NCBI GenBank assembly: GCA_027294925.1
Contig: JAPULM010000245.1
Coordinates: 1 to 5,923 of the forward strand
DNA length: 5,923 bases
Source of the DNA: a bacterium
GTDB taxonomy: Bacteria > Tectomicrobia > Entotheonellia > Entotheonellales > Entotheonellaceae
Direction: 5' to 3'
A program made the position numbers and the translations under genes. The notes below the pieces were generated by a model. That model did not search any database. It saw only the letters and a program-made list of their open reading frames with translations, and was not told where the DNA came from. Below, one piece after another: positions 1 to 5,892 of the stretch (position 1 is the first letter of the stretch; the number at the start of each line of letters is the position of its first letter).

Positions 1-959
1 CCTGGGATAGTGGTCTCCTGACCTTCTTGATCAAACTAGGTGAACGGTGTGCCCAGAAGCAGATTGAGGTCGACCGGGGCGGCTTGCCGCAGGGGGTGCA
101 AAAACTCCTCACCCTAGCCGAGGCCGTACCGGAGCGCCAGGGCGCGCGTCGAACGGTGCAACGGACGTCCTGGCTTAGCCGGGTGGGCACAAGCACGATC
201 AACGCCTACGAAGCGAACGCGGCCATGCTCACGTTTCTGGGCGAGGCGACGCTGACCTTGCTCAAATTCTTCATCGGCAAGGCGCACTTCCGCCGTTCCG
301 ACTTCGCCTTGATCGTTCAGCAAACTGGCTCTCAGGCGTTGGGTATCGTGTCGCTCATTAGCTTTCTGATCGGGTTGATTCTGGCCTTTATGGGAGCGGT
401 GCAATTGCGTCAGTTTGGTGCCCAGATCTTCGTTGCCGATCTGGTGGGCCTGGGTATGGTCCGCGAGATGGCGCCCATCATGACCGGCATCATCATGGCG
501 GGGCGTACCGGTGCCGCCTATGCCGCCCAGCTAGGCACGATGCAGGTCAACGAAGAAGTCGATGCCCTGACCACCATGGGCATTTCCGCTATGGAGTTCC
601 TGGTCTTGCCGCGTATGCTGGCGCTGGTCCTGATGATGCCGTTGCTCTGTGTCTATGCAAATCTCCTGGGCATTCTGGGTGGTGTGGTGGTGGGCACTGG
701 CATGCTCGATCTGACGCTGACGGAATACCTTAACGAGACGGTCAAGGCGGTTGGCCTGCTCGATTTCGGCATTGGTATCTTCAAGGGTTGTGTGTTTGGT
801 GTACTCGTCGCCCTTTCAGGTTGCCTGCGGGGCATCCAATGTGGGCGTAGCGCCCAGGCCGTCGGGGCAGCCGCTACCTCGGCAGTGGTGATGGGAATTG
901 TGCTGATTATTGTGGCTGATGGGATGTTCGCGGTGATCACCAATGCGCTCGGCATCTAG
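1..959 (+). CDS. mlaE: STAS-MlaE fused lipid ABC transporter permease, 5'-truncated
   Basis: Inner-membrane permease of an MCE-type lipid ABC transporter. The frame is open from base 3 with no stop, so the gene starts left of the window; 318 residues are visible. The first residues (WDSGLLTFL) and roughly the next 45 look like the end of a STAS domain, the fold of MlaB, here fused to the permease. The MlaE domain follows. Numbering from the TTG at base 27, hydrophobic segments lie near 105-125, 190-225 and 245-305. The family's conserved block REMAPIMTGIIMAGR (146-160) leads to NEEVDAL (175-181), the cytoplasmic helix expected to contact the ATPase. The TTG at 27 sits inside the STAS domain and is not a believable start. 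The mlaF start follows the stop by 21 bases, indicating one transcript. Family assignment is secure; the transported lipid is unknown. Confidence 0.93.
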   Translation, partial: WDSGLLTFLIKLGERCAQKQIEVDRGGLPQGVQKLLTLAEAVPERQGARRTVQRTSWLSRVGTSTINAYEANAAMLTFLGEATLTLLKFFIGKAHFRRSDFALIVQQTGSQALGIVSLISFLIGLILAFMGAVQLRQFGAQIFVADLVGLGMVREMAPIMTGIIMAGRTGAAYAAQLGTMQVNEEVDALTTMGISAMEFLVLPRMLALVLMMPLLCVYANLLGILGGVVVGTGMLDLTLTEYLNETVKAVGLLDFGIGIFKGCVFGVLVALSGCLRGIQCGRSAQAVGAAATSAVVMGIVLIIVADGMFAVITNALGI

Positions 960-980
960 CATGGGGGAGCGTGCGACAGC

Positions 981-1739
981 ATGACGCAAGCGATAGCGCG
1001 GATCGAGATCAGGGATCTCACCATGGCCTACGGTGATTTCGTCCTCCAACACGACCTCAATTTCACCATCCAAACGGGTGAAATCTTCATTATTATGGGC
1101 GGCAGTGGTTGCGGCAAAAGCACCCTGTTACGCCACCTGGTCGGACTCAAATCCCCGGCGCAGGGCGACGTGTTTTACGACGGAGAAAGCTTCTGGACGG
1201 CAGAAGCGGAGAGCCGCGGTCACATGATGCGACACTTTGGGGTGATGTATCAAAGTGGTGCCCTGTGGAGTTCGATGACCCTGGCCGAAAATATCGCCTT
1301 GCCGATCGGCGAATATACCGCTTTAAACCCCTCTCAGATCCGGGAACTCGCCGCCTTGAAGCTGGCCTTAGTAGGGTTGGCCGGGTTCGAGGATTATTAT
1401 CCCTCCGAGATCAGCGGTGGTATGCAGAAACGAGCCGGGGTGGCCCGCGCCCTGGCCCTCGATCCGGACATCTTGTTTTTTGATGAGCCGTCGGCTGGGC
1501 TTGATCCGATCAGCGCCAAGATGCTCGATGATTTGATTCGCGAGCTGCGTGATAGCTTCGGTACCACGGTGGTCATTGTGACGCACGAACTCGCCAGCAT
1601 TTTTAACATTGCCGACAACTCGGTGTTTCTTGATGCGGAGAGCAAGACGATGCTTGCCGTTGGCCATCCCAAGGCACTCCGCGATGATGCGCCTGACCCT
1701 AAAATTCACACCTTTCTCACCCGCGACGGCACAGGCTGA
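981..1739 (+). CDS. mlaF: MlaF-type lipid ABC transporter ATP-binding protein
   Basis: Cytoplasmic ATPase that powers the MlaE permease. All nucleotide-binding motifs of a working ABC ATPase are visible in the 252 residues: Walker A GGSGCGKST (40-48), Q-loop Gln91, signature ISGGMQKR (144-151), Walker B ILFFDEP (164-170) with Glu169 as catalytic base, D-loop SAGLD (171-175) and switch His202. The signature form SGGMQKR is typical of the MlaF branch rather than amino-acid or metal importers. The length is normal for the family. The ATG at 981 is preceded by GGGGGAG at 963-969, an 11-base gap. A seven-codon ORF from the ATG at 961 ends in a TGA that overlaps this start as ATGA; it has no ribosome binding site of its own and is probably chance. 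The position between mlaE and mlaD supports the call. Confidence 0.95.
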   Translation: MTQAIARIEIRDLTMAYGDFVLQHDLNFTIQTGEIFIIMGGSGCGKSTLLRHLVGLKSPAQGDVFYDGESFWTAEAESRGHMMRHFGVMYQSGALWSSMTLAENIALPIGEYTALNPSQIRELAALKLALVGLAGFEDYYPSEISGGMQKRAGVARALALDPDILFFDEPSAGLDPISAKMLDDLIRELRDSFGTTVVIVTHELASIFNIADNSVFLDAESKTMLAVGHPKALRDDAPDPKIHTFLTRDGTG

Positions 1740-1766
1740 GCGAGACGGTCTCATAACAGGGATAAT

Positions 1767-1793
1767 AAGAGGGTAGACATGCGTTATGGGTAG
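1767..1793 (+). promoter_or_regulatory. mlaD ribosome binding site with overlapping 4-codon mini-ORF
   Basis: The sequence AAGAGGG at 1767-1773 is the only good ribosome binding site before mlaD. It lies 12 bases from the mlaD ATG at 1786 but only 5 bases from an ATG at 1779. That ATG opens a four-codon ORF (Met-Arg-Tyr-Gly) ending at a TAG at 1791-1793, just inside mlaD in another frame. The in-frame stop at 1774-1776 rules out any earlier mlaD start. Whether the mini-ORF is translated is unknown. Confidence 0.45.
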
Positions 1794-2886
1794 CAAGGCA
1801 AATCCAACCGTCATCGGCGCCTTTGTCGTCGGCGCGGTGGTTCTGACGGTCGCCGCTCTTCTGATCTTTAGCGGCGGCAAATTCTTCACTGAAAAAGCCC
1901 CCTTTGTGATGTATTACGATGCCAGTGTGAACGGCCTCAATGTTGGGGCGCCGGTCAAATTTCGCGGCGTCCAGGTCGGCGAGGTGACCGAAATCGTCGC
2001 CCTCACCGACCCCAAGGAACTGTCCGTATTGATCGAGGTAGTGATCGAGATCATTACCGGGAAGTTCACCGACATCACCACACGCACGGCGTTGCGATCG
2101 GCTGGAGACCGCCGAGCCCGGATCAACGCCTTGATTCAACGCGGCATGCGTGCGTCCCTACAATTGCAAAGCATGGTCACCGGCCTGTTGTTTATTGAAC
2201 TTGACTTCCGCCCTGACACGCCGGTTAAGTTGCTTGGCCTTAGCAACCAGTACCTCGAGCTGCCTACGGTGCCCTCGACGATGGAGCAGCTGATGGCCAA
2301 CGTCAGGCAAGCCGTCACCGACCTGGGTAAGCTGCCGCTCGACCAGATTCTCGGTGAAGTCATCGCGATTCTGCAACGAGTCAATCACCTCCTGAGCGCC
2401 CCGGAAATGGACAACGCCATGGCCAATCTTGGCACCATACTGCAGGAAACGAGAGACTCCTTGCACAATACCTATCAACGCGTGCCAACCCTGCTTAAGC
2501 AACTCGACAGGGTCGAAAACGAAGCGTTGGCAGTGCTGAAGGCTGCCCGCCCGCTCCTGCATGACGCCCAGACCCTGGTACGTAATGTCAATACCCAGGT
2601 CGCCCCACTGGCCAACAGCGCAAAAGACACCCTGACGGCTGCTCGCGACGCTTTAGCCCAGGGACAGACCACCCTCAAGAATTTAGAAGTCGCTGTCCGG
2701 CCGGCCCTGGGACAGGCGGAAAAAGCCCTGGCGTCGGCGTCGGCTGTGATGGGAGCGGAGTCCATTGTCTTAAACGACCTCTCTAATGCCCTTCGAGAGA
2801 TAGAACAGGCGGCACGTTCCATTCGGGTCCTAGCCGATGCGCTGGAGCGCAATCCTGAATCGTTAATCCGCGGCAAAAGCAGGTAG
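1786..2886 (+). CDS. mlaD: MlaD-family MCE-domain lipid transport protein with long helical tail
   Basis: Periplasmic substrate-binding subunit of the lipid transporter, anchored in the inner membrane. In the 366 residues, a single transmembrane anchor lies at about 8-28, followed by one MCE domain at about 38-141. Typical MCE stretches are visible: VGAPVKFRGVQVGEV (53-67) and LIQRGMRASLQ (116-126), leading to VTGLLFIELDF (131-141). The rest, about 165-350, is Ala/Leu-rich and predicted helical, broken by prolines at 206, 234, 256, 273 and 306. The end, ALERNPESLIRGK, resembles the C-termini of PqiB-like proteins. E. coli MlaD is about half this length and lacks such a tail. MCE proteins form hexamers; a helical tail of this kind may build a tube, as in mycobacterial Mce proteins (inference). 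The gene sits 46 bases after mlaF and 9 bases before the lipoprotein gene. Confidence 0.92.
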   Translation: MGSKANPTVIGAFVVGAVVLTVAALLIFSGGKFFTEKAPFVMYYDASVNGLNVGAPVKFRGVQVGEVTEIVALTDPKELSVLIEVVIEIITGKFTDITTRTALRSAGDRRARINALIQRGMRASLQLQSMVTGLLFIELDFRPDTPVKLLGLSNQYLELPTVPSTMEQLMANVRQAVTDLGKLPLDQILGEVIAILQRVNHLLSAPEMDNAMANLGTILQETRDSLHNTYQRVPTLLKQLDRVENEALAVLKAARPLLHDAQTLVRNVNTQVAPLANSAKDTLTAARDALAQGQTTLKNLEVAVRPALGQAEKALASASAVMGAESIVLNDLSNALREIEQAARSIRVLADALERNPESLIRGKSR

Positions 2887-2893
2887 AGGAGGT
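2885..2893 (+). promoter_or_regulatory. Strong ribosome binding site for pqiC, overlapping the mlaD stop
   Basis: AGAGGAGGT at 2885-2893 matches the anti-Shine-Dalgarno sequence nearly perfectly and overlaps the mlaD stop codon (2884-2886), which suggests translational coupling. Two ATGs follow directly, at 2896 and 2899. The second has the more usual spacing of 5 bases, so the protein may begin MRRLWF rather than MMRRLWF. Confidence 0.75.
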
Positions 2894-2895
2894 CC

Positions 2896-3507
2896 ATGAT
2901 GCGTCGACTCTGGTTTCAGCTCGCTGTGATGATCCTGAGCGTCTACTTGATAAGTCTGGGCGGATGTACGACCACCCCGCCGACCAATTTCTATATCTTG
3001 ACACCCTTGCCTAGTGCCGAATCCCTCGGACCGGCAACCGTCGCGGCTGGTGGCCCCTCTATTGGGATTGGACCGGTCACCTTACCACAGTATTTGGATC
3101 GGCCACAGATCGTTACCCGCGCCAGCCGGGCCAGACTAAAGCTGGGGGAATTTGATCAGTGGGCCGCGCCGCTGAAGGATATCGTCGCCTCAGTGTTGGC
3201 AGAGAATTTGTCCATGCTCATGTCAACCGACCGCATCGCCGTTTACCCTTGGCCACGCTCGACGACGATCGACTATCAGATCACGGTGGACGTCACGCGC
3301 TTCGATGGTGAAATGGGCGGCGAGGTCCTTCTACTGGCTCGTTGGAGCATCGTCGGCAAGGATGGAAAGGAATGGGTCAAAAAGAATTCTCGTTTCAGCC
3401 AGCCCGCAGGGGCGCCCAACTACGAGTCGACGGTAACCGTCATGAGCCGTGCGCTTGAAAGGCTCAGCCGCGATATTGCGGCAGGTTTCCGCATTATCCG
3501 ACCGTAA
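2896..3507 (+). CDS. pqiC: PqiC/DUF330-family ABC-type transport auxiliary lipoprotein
   Basis: Predicted lipoprotein partner of the MCE transporter, 203 residues. The N-terminus has Arg3-Arg4, a hydrophobic stretch and a lipobox LGGC (21-24), so Cys24 should be lipidated. Serine/threonine rather than Asp follows the Cys, which fits outer-membrane sorting. The mature part carries family hallmarks: FYILTP (32-37), IGIGPVTLPQYLDRPQ (56-71), FDQWAAPL (86-93) and VYPWP (116-120). In E. coli the PqiC lipoprotein works with PqiB, an MCE protein, and forms a ring at the outer membrane. Here it follows a single-MCE MlaD protein instead. The start may be 2899 on ribosome-binding-site spacing. The gene ends the operon, with a hairpin beginning in its stop codon. 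The family call is firm; the precise interaction with MlaD is inferred from gene order. Confidence 0.9.
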   Translation: MMRRLWFQLAVMILSVYLISLGGCTTTPPTNFYILTPLPSAESLGPATVAAGGPSIGIGPVTLPQYLDRPQIVTRASRARLKLGEFDQWAAPLKDIVASVLAENLSMLMSTDRIAVYPWPRSTTIDYQITVDVTRFDGEMGGEVLLLARWSIVGKDGKEWVKKNSRFSQPAGAPNYESTVTVMSRALERLSRDIAAGFRIIRP

Positions 3508-3534
3508 CCGTCGGCTCGATAAGGGCCGGCGGTT
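3506..3534 (+). terminator. Hairpin at the end of the lipid-transport operon, possible terminator
   Basis: Ten bases (3506-3515, AACCGTCGGC) pair with 3525-3534 (GCCGGCGGTT) around a 9-base loop. One of the ten pairs is a U-G wobble in RNA. The stem begins in the last two bases of the pqiC stop codon. No run of T follows (CCTCTG), so it is not a textbook intrinsic terminator. It may slow polymerase or protect the 3' end of the mlaEFD-pqiC message. The 172-base spacer and the change of gene function support an operon boundary here. Confidence 0.45.
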
Positions 3535-3679
3535 CCTCTGGGCCATCGACCCCGGGTGCACCATCCTACGGCGGATTTCGTACCTTTGTTTAGATGCACC
3601 GAGAGATAGAGGCATTTTTTCAGCCCCTCTTGGCGTCGGGCTCATCTGCCAACAAATAACACGGGAGTTTACAAGGGTA

Positions 3680-4516
3680 ATGACAATGAGAGTTCACGTC
3701 GTCTTTGGCCTCACGTTGGTCATCGTGTTTGGGTGGCGCCTAACGGTAGCGGAGCAGCCTCACCCTGTCTCTGGTATCCAACGGATTTTGGCGCAAAAAA
3801 AGCTCGTGGTCGCGCTGGTCGATATAGACTACCCGCCTTTGTTTGTCACCAGTAAAACCGGCGATCTGAAAGGAAGCGATATCTCTCTTGTCCGGGACAT
3901 GGCGAGGGAGCTGGGCGTGCAAGTGGAATTTGTCAGAAAGACGCATTCGTTCAATGAGATCATCGACATCGTCAGCAGGGGCGAAGCGGATATCGGGCTT
4001 GCCACGAGCCTCACGTTGTCTCGAGCGAAAAAAGTGCTGTTTACACATCCTTATCTGACCCTCAAGATAGGGCTGCTCCTCAACCGGCTGAAACTGATTG
4101 AGCATGGGATCACATCAGAGCTCAAAGAGCTTGCGGAGCTCCGCCACACCACCCAGCCGATTGGGGTGCTGACGGGAAGCGCCTACGCCGTCTATGCCCG
4201 GAATCACTTCCCGCAGGCGACGGTAAAAGAGTATCCCTCGTTGCGCGAACTGAGAACGGCGGTAGAAAAGGGAGAAGTGCTGGCCGCGATCCGCAACGAT
4301 TTGACCGCTAAACTCTATCTGCACCGACACCCCGAGGCCATCCTTCGACTACAACTCTTCGTGGACCAGAGCACCAAGGATCACGTTGCCCTTCCTGTCC
4401 GTCGGGATAGTCCTCACCTGTTGGCCTGGCTGAATTCCTACCTTTTGATCAAAGACGTACACTGGAACGCCAGCGATTTGGTTGAGCAGTATAAACGACT
4501 CAAGTATGCCGAATGA
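3680..4516 (+). CDS. Periplasmic substrate-binding protein, SBP_bac_3 (amino-acid-binding type)
   Basis: Exported solute-binding protein of 278 residues with the two-lobe fold of polar amino-acid binders. The N-terminus is a Sec signal peptide: a basic residue, a hydrophobic core at about 7-18, and likely cleavage after TVA (22-24). There is no lipobox, so the mature protein should be free in the periplasm. The domain begins at KLVVALVDIDYPPLFV (41-56). GDLKGSDISLVRDMA (61-75), GEADIGLA (101-108) and the segment Arg115 to FTHPYL (121-126) form lobe 1. Lobe 2 includes IGVLTGSAYAVYA (161-173) and AAIRND (202-207). Arg115 and Asp207 occupy the places that bind the ligand carboxylate and amino group in this family (by-eye alignment). 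The frame is open back to 3449 inside pqiC, but the signal peptide fixes the start at 3680 or the ATG at 3686, which lies 8 bases after AAGGG. No ABC permease or ATPase is nearby; the next gene is a secondary transporter. The ligand cannot be named. Confidence 0.88.
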   Translation: MTMRVHVVFGLTLVIVFGWRLTVAEQPHPVSGIQRILAQKKLVVALVDIDYPPLFVTSKTGDLKGSDISLVRDMARELGVQVEFVRKTHSFNEIIDIVSRGEADIGLATSLTLSRAKKVLFTHPYLTLKIGLLLNRLKLIEHGITSELKELAELRHTTQPIGVLTGSAYAVYARNHFPQATVKEYPSLRELRTAVEKGEVLAAIRNDLTAKLYLHRHPEAILRLQLFVDQSTKDHVALPVRRDSPHLLAWLNSYLLIKDVHWNASDLVEQYKRLKYAE

Positions 4517-4525
4517 ATGGCGGAC

Positions 4526-4552
4526 GAGCGCTACTCCCCGAGCAAGGCGCTC
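4526..4552 (+). repeat. Short inverted repeat in the binding-protein/transporter spacer
   Basis: GAGCGC at 4526-4531 is perfectly complementary to GCGCTC at 4547-4552, with a 15-base loop. It lies 10 bases after the binding-protein stop and before the transporter's ribosome binding site. No T run follows, so termination is unlikely. It could be a weak processing or stability hairpin that sets different levels of the two proteins, or chance. Confidence 0.3.
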
Positions 4553-4565
4553 CATCTTCGGCCTT

Positions 4566-4580
4566 GAGGGAGACATGTAA
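4566..4580 (+). promoter_or_regulatory. Transporter ribosome binding site followed by an ATG-TAA start-stop
   Basis: GAGGGAGA at 4566-4573 is the ribosome binding site nearest the transporter. Its distance to the ATG at 4586 is 12 bases, longer than usual. Between them, ATGTAA at 4575-4580 is an immediate start-stop pair in another frame. No better in-frame start supports the protein's N-terminus, so 4586 stands. Confidence 0.4.
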
Positions 4581-4585
4581 CCAGC

Positions 4586-5827
4586 ATGACCAAAGCACAT
4601 CCGAAAGACAGGCAAGGCTTTTTGGGCAGTCCCATGGGCATCGTAGCCGGTATAGCGATCGGCTTCTTCATTGGGTTCTATATCAAACCCGTCGCTCAGG
4701 TTCTGTCCCCGTTCGGCCAAATCTACGTGTCTCTGCTCATGATGTGTGTGATTCCGATTGTGATCACCTCAATGACAAGTGGGGTGGCCAGGTTGGTGCG
4801 AACCGCAGAGATTCGGGATCACTTATGGCGCCTTACGGTGTGTTTCTTGGCGGGGCTGCTGCTACCAAGCAGTGTCGGTGTTGTGGCGGCCTTAATCGGC
4901 GGACCGGGGGAGAATCTGAGTTCGTCTGCGATGTCGTCTTTGGGTGCCTTGGTGCTCGACTCAGACTTGACCTCACATGACCCATCCGGCCTGCTGCCTT
5001 TCCTTACCAGCATCGTGCCGCGCAACATCTTTGCCTCCCTGAGCAGTGGACACATCGTCAGCATCGTGTTTTCCTGCGTCTTGATCGGCCTGGCCCTTGG
5101 CCTGGTGCAAAAGCAAGGGTCCGAAGAGATAGTGCAGTTCATCGATGTCATCTCCGACAGCTTCAACCTGATTTTTCAATGGGTGCTCTCTGTTCTCCCC
5201 ATCGGCCTCGCCTGTGTGTTGGCCGGTCAATTGGCGGATCTGAGTCCTAGCGTCTTCCACGCCTTGGTGAAGTTCATCGTCACCTTCTACCTGACCGCAG
5301 TCTGTCTCGCCTTGGTATATTATCTCTTGCTCTGGCGAGTCGTCAAAGGGACCTTCTGGCGAACCCTGAAGGCCCTCAGCAAGCCGCTTCTGTTGGCGTA
5401 TATGGTGGATAGCTCTCTCATTGCCCTGTCTTCGTGTCTGGAAGTCCTCGAGCAGCGCCTGGGTGTCGACAAACGCATGAGTGGTCTCATCCTTCCCTTT
5501 GGCATGATTGCCAATCGGCAAGGCAAAATCTGCTTATTTGCCTTTACTGCGATATTCCTGGCCCAGATTCACAACGTTCCGTTAGGTTTCGGTGATGTCT
5601 TGGTCGTCATCGTTGCCTCGTCCTTGACCGGTATGGCAGCCGTAGGCAGTGGCGTCGTCCTCGCCTCATCCCTGGTGGTAGTGGTGCATACCATCGCCGT
5701 GCCTGATGTCCTCGTCCCGGTCGTGCTGATCGCGGCAGGGCCCGTCATCGACCGCATGCAGTCGGCGGTAACAGTTCTCGCCAACTGCACCCTCGCGGCC
5801 TTTGCAGCCAATATGCAAAAAGCGTAG
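4586..5827 (+). CDS. Divergent DAACS/SDF (glutamate-transporter fold) secondary transporter
   Basis: Inner-membrane elevator-type transporter of 413 residues, near the size of archaeal GltPh. The usual layout is visible: TM1 about 12-33, TM2 45-68 with SLLMMCVIPIVITSM (49-63), TM3 82-104, TM4-TM6 between 155 and 252, hairpin HP1 about 262-292, TM7 298-327, HP2 about 335-370 and TM8 375-408. HP1 carries DSS (275-277) where the family has SSS. TM7 has LILPFGMIANRQGK (301-314), clearly homologous to LPLGATINMDGT but with Gln312 for Asp and Lys314 for Thr. HP2 lacks the GVPG tip. In TM8, Gln392, Thr396 and Asn400 replace the substrate-binding Arg and the sodium-binding Asn and Asp. The fold is kept, but sodium-driven uptake of aspartate, glutamate or dicarboxylates is doubtful. 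It follows a binding-protein gene by 69 bases and is probably co-transcribed with it. The residue mapping is a by-eye alignment to GltPh recalled from memory. Confidence 0.88.
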   Translation: MTKAHPKDRQGFLGSPMGIVAGIAIGFFIGFYIKPVAQVLSPFGQIYVSLLMMCVIPIVITSMTSGVARLVRTAEIRDHLWRLTVCFLAGLLLPSSVGVVAALIGGPGENLSSSAMSSLGALVLDSDLTSHDPSGLLPFLTSIVPRNIFASLSSGHIVSIVFSCVLIGLALGLVQKQGSEEIVQFIDVISDSFNLIFQWVLSVLPIGLACVLAGQLADLSPSVFHALVKFIVTFYLTAVCLALVYYLLLWRVVKGTFWRTLKALSKPLLLAYMVDSSLIALSSCLEVLEQRLGVDKRMSGLILPFGMIANRQGKICLFAFTAIFLAQIHNVPLGFGDVLVVIVASSLTGMAAVGSGVVLASSLVVVVHTIAVPDVLVPVVLIAAGPVIDRMQSAVTVLANCTLAAFAANMQKA

Positions 5828-5892
5828 CGGGCAAGCCATAGCGGCTGGCACGTATCGCAGCATGACGCGCACCACAGCAGGAGCCCTATCAC

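Noticed and set aside
27..29. TTG as the start of the MlaE permease
   Set aside because: The frame is open to the left edge and the upstream residues continue a STAS-like domain, so the true start is outside the window.
1742..1752. Inverted repeat GAGAC-G-GTCTC after the mlaF stop
   Set aside because: Only five pairs with a one-base centre, too tight to form an RNA hairpin, and no operator family is recognised.
1753..1766. Partial resemblance to the I-SceI homing site (ATAACAGGGATAAT)
   Set aside because: It covers only part of the site and needs a one-base insertion; no endonuclease or intron is nearby, so it is chance.
1368..1889. Long open frame on the minus strand (173 residues)
   Set aside because: It runs antisense across the mlaF end and mlaD start with no recognisable domain; it is a shadow of the coding strand's codon pattern. 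The same holds for the minus-strand frame at 4973-5521.
3615..3620. T6 run as an intrinsic terminator
   Set aside because: No stable stem lies directly upstream; the nearest inverted repeat (GGTGCA/TGCACC at 3555-3600) has a loop of more than 30 bases and is not adjacent.
3630..3659. Sigma-70 promoter for the binding-protein gene (TTGGCG, 17-18 bases, CAAATA/AAATAA)
   Set aside because: The -35 box matches at four of six positions but the -10 box at only two; not enough to call.
3449..3679. N-terminal extension of the substrate-binding protein back into pqiC
   Set aside because: The frame happens to be open, but it overlaps pqiC, the extension has no domain-like character, and a clear signal peptide starts at 3680/3686.
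4513..4980. A 155-residue + frame starting at an ATGA overlap with the binding-protein stop
   Set aside because: Most of it lies inside the well-supported transporter gene in another frame, and its Gly/Arg/Ser/Cys-rich content matches no family I know.
5834..5849. Possible hairpin after the transporter stop (AGCC/GGCT)
   Set aside because: A four-base stem with no T run is not distinguishable from chance.
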